This document shows, piece after piece, positions 44,348 through 55,638 of a stretch of 64,000 nt of DNA. The first letter of the stretch is position 1. Every line of letters starts with the position of its first letter. The DNA is from Platanthera guangdongensis. Its lineage: Eukaryota > Streptophyta > Magnoliopsida > Asparagales > Orchidaceae. The notes under the pieces are model-generated. The model was not told the origin of the DNA, made no database searches, and was given only the letters and a program-made list of their open reading frames with translations. The stretch lies in contig CM077151.1 in assembly GCA_039583875.1 (NCBI GenBank), positions 120,781,047-120,845,046 on the forward strand. Reading direction: 5' to 3'. The position numbers and the translations under genes were made by a program.

Positions 44348-46382
44348 CACAGATTAGGGCACGTGAATCTCCAAGTATCGATCTCTCAAGGAACACAGAT
44401 TAGGGCACGTGATTCTATCATTAAGAAAACTAATTAAAAAGATTTAAACTACAACAGGAGCTTGGATTTGGTTTTAGAACTCAAAAGAAAAACTAGCTAA
44501 ACTAATGTGGGTCATACATACTGCTTCGCAGGATGAATGGAAATTATGCAGGATGTGATGCACTTCTTCGATAGGAGGATGGACAAGAAGGCTTGCAGAG
44601 GGAATGGTTTATATTGGTAGAATGTGAGGGTCGAGAGCACCTCGTAACAATACACACCACTAGCAATTATTAGCGCAACCATGCTCACAAAGGTGAATGG
44701 AAATTGCAAGATTTGATATAGACATTAAATACACTAAATAACAAACTAGGGTTTAACAACAATTGTCCATACAACCAAGGAATTTAGAAGAACAATACTA
44801 TAATATGGAGGGGTGAGATTACAACCAATGGGGCAGAGACTCATTGGAGGTTCACAACAGGAATCTAGGGTTGTCATGACTTGTCCGAGCTCGGGCTCCA
44901 ACTACCGTCTAGGGTTCAGAAGAGCTGTCACCATCTTCTAATGTACCCGTCTTCTAGGTCAATTGTCTTCGGCCATGACCTCGACGGATAACTCCACACG
45001 TGCAGTGAGAAATCACTTGAAATCACCCTGAAGGAAAGCAAATGATAGAGGAGGCCAAGAGGATCTCCTAGTCTTTGATTTTCAAAAAGAAGATGGTCAG
45101 AGGTCCTCATGAAGGTGGGCGGTAGTAGAGCGATGAAATGGGGCAGAACAAAACTCCTGGGAGAGAAAACTTGGAAGAATTTTAGAATAGGGCGAACTCC
45201 TATGTTTAAATAGTATAATGTCAGAAACAATAGGCATGCACGGTCGAACATACAACCGTGCAACCAAGGAATTTAGAAGAATGTTGGCAAGCTAAAAAAG
45301 TGGCTATGTCCACAGGCATTGAGTGAAGGTCATTCACTCAACACCGTACAACTATAAGCAGAAATATGGCTAACTAGTTTGGCATTGAGTGATGAAGACA
45401 CACTCAGCGCCATACAGTAAAAAGCCGTGAGTTGAACTGAGTTCAGAGTTCATCGAACTTAGTTCAGAGCTCGTCGAGATGCGCTCACCATTAATCAAGC
45501 TAAATTTAGAGTTTGATACTCTGAGTTCGTCGAACTCAGTTCAGAATTCGTCAAACTGAGTCCAGAGTTTGTCGAGCTGAGCACACCATTCGTCGAATGC
45601 AGTTCACCATTCGTCGAAATCAGTTCAGAGTGAGGCTGGCTGAGACAGTCAATGTCTAAGGTTAAGAGGCAAAAAAGTGGCTAAGTCTACAGGAATTGAG
45701 TTAAGGTCATTCACTCAAAGCCATAGCCTCATAAGTGTTGAGTAACACTCACAGTCAAAGCCAATATTTTTAAACACAAAAAATTGGCTAAGGCAAAAAA
45801 TGTTGAGTGAGGCGTGCTCACTCAACGCTCTCAATGCCTAAGATGCTATAGAGGAAGAAAGTGTTGAGTGAGGAGTGCTCACTCAATGCTCTCAATGCTT
45901 AGTGAAGATAGAATTTTGTCTAAGAAGTTTGGCGTTGAGTGATGCTCACTCACTCAATGCCAAGCAGCAGAAAGCTGATAAAGCAAGTTGACATTGAGTG
46001 AAGCTGAATCACTCAATGCCTAGAAATAGATTTATATTCTAAGTAGTTTGGCATTGAGTGATGTTTACTCACTCAAGCATATGCTAATGTTGTTTGATCT
46101 TTGGCTAAGTCCACAGCTGATGACGCCAGCAAGTCAACAAGTCAACATATTTCAAATTAGTGGCGAGATGCTACAGTACACGACAATTCTTTCTGCAGAC
46201 CTACTGTACGACAGTTGGCGTTAAATCAAGGTGGTTGCTGGCCATTAATGATGCGGGGCCCACTGATCAAGAGTCGTTGGGTCATAATCAAAAAAAGGGA
46301 AAGGCCTTACAGATAAAGGAGAGTTTTTAAGAAAAGCAATTAGGCAGTTCTTATTTGACTTAAGTTCTATCTTGTCAGGCAT
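44348..46382. repeat. non-coding interval with TTGAGTGA...TCACTCAA motifs
   Basis: A 15-bp direct repeat 'gattagggcacgtga' occurs at 44352 and 44406. 45290-46085 has paired 'ttgagtga' and 'tcactcaa' elements, many of the form ttgagtgatgctcactcactcaa, with TCGTCGA-type motifs at 45420-45620. It looks like LTR U3 sequence of an unidentified element. No gene seen. Confidence 0.5.
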
Positions 46383-48112
46383 TTGACATTGTATGTATGC
46401 CTCATAGCCCAAATCTTCATGAAAGACATACTAGAATGCTTCCCAGTTCATATCTCATATGGTGTCTGTAGAACTGTTTTTATCCTCTTTCCCAGTTTGT
46501 ACTCAACTTCATTCCTAAACTCTTTGAACTTTCAAAGTTTTGGATTTGTTCTTCATAAGAAACATATATTTGTATCACCTGAAATCATTAGTAAATGTAA
46601 TGAAGCAGTGAAAAACACCTCTAACTATAGAACTCATGTGTCCATATACATCACTATGTATAACACCCAAATGATCATCTGCCTTCTCAGTATGACTAGT
46701 GAAGGGGTTTTAATCATCTTGCCTAATAAACATGACTCGCATCTCTTAAATGATTCATAATCAAATGAGTCCAACAATCCATCTTTATGGAGCTTGTATA
46801 TGTGCTTCTCGTTTATATGGCCTAAACGCAATGCCAAAGTTATGTATGATTCGAGTCATTAGTTTTTATTCTATTAGTATTCCCTGGATTATAGAATGGT
46901 TGGTCCAAGTTTAAAACATATAGACTATTAAACAATTGAGCTATGTTATAACAAACATCATTCTTACAGATAGAACAATAATTATTCTTAATTATAAAAG
47001 AAAAACCATTCATATATAAACATGGAATAAAAATATTATTTCGAGTTATGGTAGGAACATAATAACAATTATCAAGTTCAATAATAATCCCAATGGGTCA
47101 AGAAAGACGGTACACTCCTACAACAATGACAGTAACTCTTGATCCATTTCCATCGCATAGGTCCACCTCTCCTTTACCCAACAATCTTCTTCTTCCTAGT
47201 TCCTGCACATTAGTGTAAATGTGAGAACCACATCTAGTATCCAATACCCAAGATGAAGGAGTATAAAAGTTTATTTCTATAACAAATATACCTGAAGCGA
47301 AAGTCACATTTCCATTCTTCTTCTACTTACCCTCAAGATAGAGGTTATAGTTCCACCTCCAATTTCCTGCCTTACCATAATTGTGGCACTTCCATTCTTC
47401 ACCAGACCCTTCCTTTTTAGTTCTAAAGACGTAGGATCAAGATATGACTTAGGTCCTACTTTTGTCTTCTTTGATACCATGGCCTTGCCTTACATGGTTC
47501 TCCACAATTCTCAATATGCCTAGGAGCTCGGGTAATGACTTGTCAATCTCATTCATGTTAAAGTTCTAGACAAACTGCTCATAACTGTCTGATAATGATT
47601 GCAGAATCAGATCAGTGTCCAACTCTTGGCCCTAGGGAAAATCCTGTCTCTAAAGGTTTTCAATTGACCAAATCATCTTGAGTACATGAGTTCCCACTCG
47701 GTTTCGAGCTCTCATCTTGCACTTAAATAATGCCTTAGAGATGTTGAACCTCTGCCCTTGGAACATTTTCTTCAAGTGCTTGATTATCTCATTACTACAC
47801 ATGATCTCTTATTGCTTCTAAAACTCAGAGTTCATGATGGCAAGCATGAGTCATGGTGGCAAGCATGAGTCATTCAACATCTAAGGAATCAACTTAATAC
47901 TTCTTATAATCATCTTTGTCAGCTCGGGATGGATTTCCTGTTGGCTCTTTGGGGGGATACTCTTCCAAGACATAGAGCTTGTGCTCTTGCATGAGGACAA
48001 TTCTCAGGTTTCTATACCAGTTTAGGAAGTTTGTCCTGTTAAGCTTGTCCTTCTCAAGGATGTCCCTCGGGAGGTGGAGTGGGATCCACTTTCCATGGAA
48101 TTTCTACAAACA
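46383..48112 (-). pseudogene. decayed Ty1/copia gag-protease-integrase remnant
   Basis: Minus strand in order: gag N-terminus near 48090-47880 ('FLNWYRNLRIVLMQEHKLYVLEE'); UBN2-type gag to about 47500; a basic zinc-knuckle region; protease 'SSWVLDTRCGSHI' near 47255, where the family has DTGCGSHI, so Gly is replaced by Arg; GAG-pre-integrase 'LGHINEKHIYKLHKDGLL' near 46815 with 'CESCLLGKM'; then integrase scraps 'KFKEFRNEVE', 'TPYEIXTGKHSSMSFMKIW' to 46383. The integrase catalytic core is deleted. RT is absent. Different from the SIRE-like element. The plus-strand ORF 46383-46760 is a shadow. Confidence 0.75.
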
Positions 48113-50696
48113 TTATGCAAAGTAATTTTAGTACATTATTTCAAAATATATTTTATTTTAATACTAATTTTGACAAAATGAACTCTCACTATTTTTATCA
48201 AATTGATAACCCTCAACTTCAATTCTGAGAGTTTATGTGAGCTACTCTCTAGTGGACAAGATCTGTATTTCACCAACATAATACGCCATCTTTGGTTGAT
48301 CACCCATAGTGTGGCTATTTAGGTAGGCAACCTTTTGTCAATTGCATCATCTTGCAACTCTTGTATGGTTGATGAATAGCTCTTTATTCCCATCCATCGT
48401 ACGGTGCACGTACCATATGCCTCTAGGCATTTAACCTTTTAGGACATCTGGTTAAGAGAAACCTTATGTTGATAGTGGGATATCACAATTATCTGCTTAC
48501 AACCTTACCAAGTTAGATTAATGCACCTTGTGTTGGCAAGCCTACATTTCATCGATCAAGGAAAGAAGAGTGTCATCCATTGGAAGAGATCTGTATATTT
48601 AATATTAGGTTAAGGGATTTTGATATACGTGATTAACAATTAATCATGATTAACATTTAATCAATGTGCATGTTTACAAAACACAAAATTACAACATTTG
48701 CATTCTAGATACATCCTAGATGTGCACAAAATAAAACCATCAACATTTGATGTAAAAAGGACTAAATCTAAACATTCAGAACATTTCAAAATCTTCAGAT
48801 TTACAGGTATTGGACACAGACACAAGCAATCTTCCTTATGGTAGTAGGCAAGCTCGTCTCTCATTGTCGAATTCAAAATTCAAGAAAAAAATTTATTTCA
48901 CAAACAACAAAGAGGGAACGTTACTACTATGGGAAAATCAATTCTGAAATATGAAAATCATAGCAAATCATAGACGTTCCTTGTAGGATTCCAAGTGGCA
49001 ACACCCCTAGTGGTGGTCTTGCATAAGTGGAATAGAACATCACATGTGTGCAGTGGAATCAATGTACGAGAACAATCCAAAGAAGTAAAAGATCTTGCGA
49101 TATCCATGAATTAAGAAAAAGAATAAACAAGTGCATGGTACCTGAATGGGATCGAGTCTTCACTAAACCAAGATGATCTAAAGATACAACCTAGGAAGCT
49201 TTCTCTGATAGTAGGCAGTAGAGTCCACACAGAAATGGATCTGTGATTCTACAGGTATCCACACGAGTTAAAAAGAACCCCATGATCTTGTCACACAAGA
49301 AATGGGTCAGAGAAGAAGTGCTCTCTACATCTCCACGAATTGCTATATTCATTTATAGGAGAGGCGGTGATAAGAAGAGGTCACAACTAGTACAAGGGTT
49401 TGGCTCAAGTGACGTCTTGAAAAGCATACACAGAAATTCAGCAAGGAAAACCTTTTTCAAAGTCTATTTACACCCAAGAATATCAAATAGATAATATCCC
49501 CCATTAGAAATCTACCAAAAGTCAACTTGCATCGCTATAAATTGACTTGTAGTCGACGTGCATCGATAATAACTCAATGCAACATCAAAAAGCATTTGAT
49601 GCCATTTGACGAAAACTTCTTCGACATGGAGATGACGTACTTGCATCGAATAAAAGTCGATGCAGCATCGACATCTACTCGATGTAGCATCAACTAAGGA
49701 CCCTTGTTAACATTGAGTTCGGATGCGTCAATAGCTAGGCAATGTACGTCGGTACGCACTCGATGTGCGTTCATACACACTCGATGCAATCCGTCAGTTA
49801 TCTTCAGGTCAAAGGATTGGACATTTACCCATGTCCCATATGAGTGAGGCCAATACAATCTTTCCTCCAACTTCTCCAAAAACTCTTATGTGCGACCCTA
49901 TAGGCTCATATCACATTGGCAGCGAGACTAATTGCTTGACTACTTCCAGATCACCATAAAAACACTAACAGTATAGGATACTTAAGAATGATATTAAGGT
50001 CGTATTACCTGGGGAGCGATGATTACATCTACATTGAGGATATCACTATTATCTGATCAATCCAAATTTGATTTGTTTCACTTAACTAAAAAGAAAAATA
50101 TTTTGCAAATTAAGAAAAAAGATTAAACAATGGATATAAAGATTATAACTCAATCTTGAATCACCTTGACATAAGAAAATCAAAAGTAAATAAAAGTCTA
50201 ATTCTCTTTAATCAAGCTCTTTGACCATGGACGTTCCAAAAGCATGAACATGCCTCTCTCGTGGAAGTTCCCAACTGTGTTTAGGAAAATCTGACCGAAC
50301 TCTCGTTGCCACAACCCATATTTTCTCAACTTAAAACATTATATCAGAGTAAGAGAAAACACGTGTTGTGATTCCATGAGGTGTAGGGGATAACTACAGA
50401 CGCTCAGGCGAGAACCTACTCCTAACATTTACCATGAAATTCTCAAGTTTATCTTGAAGAAATCACATTTTCTTAGTTAAGTTGGACAGTCGTATTCCTC
50501 GACTCAGTGGATCAGCCATGAATAAAAATATATTTACATATGCTGTGGAAAATACTTTACCTAATCCAATTGTTATCCTGCATGAACAGAAGCATCACAA
50601 AAAGGGAAACTCATGATATACATACTACTAGATTTATTATAAGCATAAAAAGAGCTTTTATGTTTCTTAAAATATAGTGTTATTTGATTTAAAAGA
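48113..50696. other. non-coding interval; catcgactcgatg motif cluster
   Basis: No convincing gene. 49500-49795 holds about ten 'cgatgca', 'catcgac' and 'actcgatg' motifs (CATCGACTCGATG-type palindromes). A duplicated 'atgagtcatggtggcaagc' is just to the left (47838-47870). The minus ORF 48661-48876 is Cys-rich but matches nothing I know. Probably leader and LTR of the decayed copia, but no boundary could be fixed. Confidence 0.4.
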
Positions 50697-51706
50697 TGCC
50701 ATGAGTATGAGATTGGTATAATTATATGTTTTTAACTTGAAAATAACTACATGCAATCCTAACATAAAACCTTCCTAGAGAGCAAGTAAAACCAACAAAT
50801 CATCTAAAAAGGTGATTTAGCAGCTAGCAAGTAACATAACATTCAACAAATCTCTGGTGGGCATCAATAACCTGACACGAACCCACCAAACGGAATGTAT
50901 ATCTGAACTAAAGAAAAACACAAAAACATAACTACCTCACAACAGTGAGGAAAAGACAACTGCAACAGCTGCAGAACACTATCAACTACCAAACCTAGCC
51001 ACTAGATCGGCTACTGCTCCGAGCCAGGGGCATTCAAAGGAAAAGAATACCTCGACAAGAATATACAAGTGGCAAACAAAGATTATTAGAAGCAATAATA
51101 AAAAGAGACAAAGTGGTACCAACCCAAATATAAGAAAAACTGTCCAAAAACAGCAAATAAGTCATAATATAATAAGTAAGAAAGAGTTCTCAAGATTATA
51201 AGTATGAGAAGTTGCACCAAGTGTGAAATGAAGTCATGTTTTGATAGGGTCTACAAGTATGAGCATCGTAACATATGTTTATATAATAAGAAGGAAGAGA
51301 CTAAATAGCTCCAAACATGTGAATCATTAACACTTGGCAAAAATGGTACTAAGTTGGTTGCATATTGTCCAACATGAACCATCAGACCAAACATCTCAAA
51401 AACGTACTGGGGTGGTAGCCACAATGTCCAACACAACCCAACAGTCCAAACATCTCAAGAGCTACAGTGGTGGTGGCCACAATGTACAACATAACCCAAC
51501 AGTTCAAACACCTCAAAAAGGCACTGTGGTGGTGTCCACATTGTCCAACACAACCCAATAGTCCATAAGAAAACAAACAACCCAACAAGTGTAATGATTC
51601 ACGAAATTAGCATCAAGTTGGTGGTCCTTTATCCACTGCCAAACTAGCCAAAACCAAACATCCAAAACACCAATAAACACGAGCCTATCATCAAAATCCC
51701 TCAACA
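50697..51706 (-). repeat. right arm of the ~1-kb inverted repeat (1010 bp)
   Basis: Reverse complement of 43398-44347, ending TGCCATGAG (50697) and CCTCAACA (51706). The outer end abuts copia gag coding sequence (51713). Flanking bases do not form an obvious target duplication with those at 43397. The inner segment also resembles 98-278. Confidence 0.8.
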
Positions 51707-51712
51707 GCATGA

Positions 51713-52768
51713 TGCTTTCAGGCAGTCACTAAAAGAGAACATAGTTGCTTGCTATGAAAGATTTTTCAGGATAATAAATGAACTAAGGACCTATGGGAGG
51801 GTCTTTAGTCATTATGATATTAATGACAAGTTCCTAAGATCTCTCACTAGAGACTAGGATAGTAAGACATGTATCATAGGAGAAGTGGCCAAGCTTGCTG
51901 ATACTCCTCCCCATACATTGTTTGGAAAGCTACTCTCTTATGAGATGTAGTTAGCTACAGGAAAGAGGAGGAGGCCACCAGCAAATCCCTAGCCAAGGAT
52001 AAGACCTTGGCCTTCAGAGCAGACTTCGCTAAGTATGGTAAGGAGAGGATTCCCTCTCCTCCAAGGAGGCCAGCTGAGTCAAATAGCTCAAAATCAGATA
52101 CATCAGACTGCAATATGTCTGATGAGGACTTTATTGCCTTCTCCAGGCATTTTCAGAAGCTGATGAAGAAGAAAAAGTGGAAGAGTAGACCTTCCACCTC
52201 TTCTCATCAGAGGAAGAATCACTCCAAGGCTGACAGGTATGATTCTAAAACTAGTAAATATAATTCCTCTAAAGTTTTCTACTATTATTGCAGCAAACCA
52301 GGTCAAGTGATAGCTTTCTGCCCAGTGAAGAGAAAGCAGGCTGGTGAGAAGAAACATCACCAACACAAGGGGAAGAATGAGAAGTCCTTTATTGTAAAGA
52401 AGGAGAAGAGCTGGACAGACTAATCTTCATCAGAGTCTGAAGAAGAAGAAGCCTATATTGGGCTGGTTGCTGCTGTTGCTGAAGGAGCTGAAGCAGCAGA
52501 TAAAAACTATCCTGTTATCAAGATAGCATCAGGGCCCCTCTATCACACTCAGTCAGTGACTCAGACGAGGATGAGGATGAAGAAGATGCCTCCAGCGGCT
52601 ATGGGCTGATGACAATGACTGATGAGGAATCCAGCCAGGATCAGCTTGGTTAACGCAAGGTATATTCTCTATCTAGTTGTTCTTCTGAGTCTGGGTATGA
52701 GACTAGTCCCTATACAGAAGCTTCTTCATCCAGTGGTGAAGGTGATTCTGAATCAGAAGGTTATGAGT
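51713..52768 (+). pseudogene. Ty1/copia gag fragment (SIRE-type)
   Basis: Plus-strand frames hold 'CYERFFRIINELRTYGRVFSHYDINDKFLRSL' (UBN2 gag core, 51750-51855) and 'GKLLSYEM'. After a frameshift comes 'NMSDEDFIAFSRHFQKLMKKKK', then a degraded zinc knuckle 'YYYCSKPGQVIAFCPVKRK' (about 52265-52335) that has lost its first Cys. The Ser/Glu/Asp-rich tail (52420-52768) is cut by Athila-2 at 52769. The upstream part is missing at the right inverted arm. Confidence 0.8.
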
Positions 52769-52929
52769 TGTAAATATTCGTATTTTTACGTACTTTATTT
52801 AGGTCATTTTAGTTTATTTTTGTTGTTTTTAGTTACTTTTATTCAATAAAATGATCTTTTTTGTATACACACTTCTAACTTAGCTTTATTTTCTTTTCCA
52901 GAAATTTCGCAGAAAAAGTCAAAAATTCA

Positions 52930-53470
52930 AAGTACACGCCCGTATCACTTAGGTCACGCCCGTGACCGGGCCATGTAACTTTGATTCCAGTGGAAAACTA
53001 AAGCCTGCAATGGAAAAATCTAGTCACGCCCGTGACATTTCTGACACGCTCGTGGCCAGATTGACACGCCCGTGTCTGTCCTATAGTTTTTAACCCAATC
53101 TAAACAATTGCAGCCGACATCAAATTCCAGCCAGGTGTCCAGTCACACCCGTATCATTCGGCACGCATGTGTGTCAAGTCAGAAAAGACGTTGCCAGCGA
53201 GCCAAGGACTCAACGCCTTCGCCAGTTACACCTTCTAGACACGCCCATGATTACCTCAACTGTTCCAGACTTGACGCCGCCAGCGAAGCAAGGACACAAT
53301 GCCTTGTCCACTCACGCCCCTCCTACACGCCCGTGTCATTTTTACATGCCCATGACCGCCACGTGGACTTCTCGAAACTTCCAGAACCAAGCCAGCACAC
53401 CGGATTTTCGGCTTCACCAGCATGCCAGTACTGACACCCCCCCCCCCCCCAATACGTCTGTGACCAGGGC
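52930..53470. repeat. palindrome motifs (GTCACGCCCGTGAC, ACACGCCCGTGT) in Athila-2 U3
   Basis: About twelve sites with 'cacgcccgtg' at the core. The motif is the same as in the Tekay-1 and Tekay-2 LTRs although the elements are from different Ty3 lineages. Here the arms are more decayed (cacacccgta, cacgctcgtg, catgcccatg), consistent with C-to-T change. Confidence 0.75.
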
Positions 53471-53490
53471 GTGTAATCCAATTTTTTGCC

Positions 53491-53499
53491 TATAAATAG
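53491..53499 (+). promoter_or_regulatory. Athila-2 TATA box
   Basis: TATAAATAG follows 'ttttttgcc' at the end of the U3 motif array. A polyadenylation-like AATAAA follows about 150 bp downstream. Confidence 0.65.
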
Positions 53500-54329
53500 A
53501 AGTTTTCTGTAAGGGCCAGGGGTTAAAATTTTGGGCCCATTTTGCTGTTGGAGTGTTGCTTGGGTGCTTTTTGAGCTATGTAAGGAGATTTTCACCCCCT
53601 TTCTTTAGTGTTTGCTTTAGCTTTTTGTAACTCTACTTTTGTATTAATAAAATATGTTAGCTTTTCTCTCGTTATGATTGTTTTGGAATGCATCTGAGTG
53701 CCTCTCTTTCGGCGATCTTATATATCTTTCTTTTTTATTTTTACTATGGGTGTGTGTGTGTGTGTGTATGTGTATGAGTTAGATTTGGTATTTTTATGTT
53801 TTCAAATTATCATTTTGCTTAATTTAGTTTTAGATTTTCTCAAACTTATTAGTTGTTACGATAGCTTTTCTTATCTCGTCCCCTAGGTTCGTTTAGGTTT
53901 AGAATTTTTTGTGCTTTTCGTTCATTCTTATGGATTTATAAAATTGGTTTTAAAGTGGTTTTAATCCTTTTTTACCTAGGTTTTTTTTAGCTTGTAAAAC
54001 TTTTGGTTCTTTTAAAGTGTTTTCCACTCTTCAAGCATTTTTATAAAATTATAAGAATGGATTAGTTATTATTTTAATTTTTGTAGCACTTAGGTTTTTG
54101 CTTTCATTTTGAAAAACATTTTCCTTCTTTAATTTTTATTTCTTCTTTTTATGCATTTTTAGCAAGTTTTAACGGTAGAAATGTAATCATTTTAATTTTC
54201 CGATCACTTTGGTTTTCTCTTTTTCTTGTGTATGTGAGTGTATGAGTTAGTATGATTTAGCTTTCTTCATTGCTATCTTTTTTATGTAGAGTGTGTGAGT
54301 GTATGAGATATCAATTTTACCGCTTTCAT

Positions 54330-54640
54330 TTCCCGCCTACTCTTTTGAGTATGACTTGCAATTTACAGCTTTAATTTCTCGCCTACTCGTTTGAGTAGGA
54401 CTCGCAATTTATAGCTTTAATTTCCCGCCTACTCATTTGAGTAGGACTTGTCATTTCTCGCCTACTCGTTTGAGTAGGACTTGTCATTTCCTGCCTACTC
54501 GTTTGAGTAGGACTTGTCATTTTATTGCTTTCATTTCCCGCCTACTCGTTTGAGTAGAATTTGTCATTTCCCGCCTACTCGTTTGTGTAGGACGCGTAAT
54601 TTCTCACCTACTCATTTGAGTAGGAGTTGTAATTTCATTT
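54330..54640. repeat. eight copies of CCTACTCGTTTGAGTAGG
   Basis: An 18-bp imperfect palindrome recurs eight times with 'ttgtcatttc.cg' or 'ttatagctttaatttc' spacers, unit length about 33-52 bp. The arms CTACTC/GAGTAG match the CTACTCGAGTAG motif of the SIRE-like LTR with a 3-4-bp insertion in the centre. Confidence 0.9.
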
Positions 54641-55620
54641 ATGTATCTTTTCTCTTTTGTAACTTAGTTTTTTTCTTTTATTATGGCTTTGGTTGAGTGC
54701 GTGCATTCTTCCTTTTCTTAAGCTTTTCTCTTTCTAATGTTAGGTTATTTTATGTGTTCTTTTTTGTAACCCTTCAGCGCTTACTTTTGAACTCACGCCT
54801 CACCAAACTCAAAAGCCGTCCCCATCCCGATGAGTGGCTAATCGCTCTTAGCACTCGGTATCGAAGAGCATTGGGACATAAAAATCTTTTTAAATAATTA
54901 AAGGTCTTCTTTTTATCTTTAATTAATAACTTAAGGTTTGCCCCGTGTATACGACACGTAGAACCACATATCGATGTGTGGGCTCTATTTTCGTCGTCCA
55001 TACGCTAGCTAGCCGAGAGGTCATGCGTATGGACCGATCACCCTTGGGTAAAGAGAGTTTCGCACTAACCCTCGAGAGAGGATGCGCGGAATTCTATCGG
55101 ATTAGGTTCCCCCCCCCCTCCAATTGCGGGGTTCTTTGCGTATAGCGGGCATTAAGAGGAATCATTCGCCAAACGAGACCTCGGTCGAATAGTCTTAATG
55201 TTCAGGTGAGCGATAGTCCTAGAGATAGGTGAACTCATTCTTTTGGAACCTCCACGGCCAAGTTTCCCCTTTAATTGAATTGAAACCTAGGATCTCTAGT
55301 CATTTAAATTTATTTTAGTCCGAACATAATTCGATACCGAGAGCTATTTCTTCATCGATCTTTTTCTAAATCTATTTTCAGCTCTTTCCTATAGCAGCCT
55401 TAGTTAAGTAATCCGACACCTTTAATTTTTGGTAAGATAATAGGTCTTCCGGGAGGAGTAGATATAATCAACCCGCCCCGGGAAATATACAATCTCGATA
55501 TTCCCCCGAAAATCTTGTACTACTTGCGATAGGTGCACTTGCCTCTCATCATCGCGCGAAATCCGAACCCAGTGTGCTCATTAAATAAATTAGAGTCGGG
55601 ATTCGCCGGCATCAAGTTTT

Positions 55621-55638
55621 TGGCATTGTTACCGGGGA
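55621..55638 (+). promoter_or_regulatory. Athila-type primer binding site
   Basis: TGGCATTGTTACCGGGGA, 14 of 18 matches to the TGGCGCCGTTGCCGGGGA site usual in Athila/Tat elements. All four differences are C-to-T or G-to-A. Confidence 0.8.

Larger units (their letters stand above)
52769..55614 (+). repeat. Athila-2 5' LTR (about 2846 bp)
   Basis: Starts TGTAAATATTCG where copia gag breaks off, and ends CGCCGGCATCA before the primer site. TATA box TATAAATAG at 53491 and AATAAA at 53645 frame a plausible R region. U3 has GTCACGCCCGTGAC/ACACGCCCGTGT motifs (52930-53470). U5 has a CCTACTCGTTTGAGTAGG array (54330-54640). Also a (TG)n tract at 53747-53775 and poly-C runs at 53437 and 55102. Confidence 0.78.

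Noticed and set aside
48661..48876. Cys-rich 71-codon minus ORF as a small secreted peptide gene
   Set aside because: No signal peptide pattern or promoter, no similarity I recognise, and it sits in a decayed copia leader. The length is within chance for AT-rich sequence.
43398..51706. DNA transposon with 1-kb terminal inverted repeats
   Set aside because: No transposase seen inside, and the bases outside the two ends do not match as a target duplication. Kept as an open finding, not annotated as such.
53437..53452. Poly-C runs here and near 34740, 55102 and 55731 as functional elements
   Set aside because: Homopolymer runs of this kind are as likely to be sequencing or assembly length errors. 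No associated motif.
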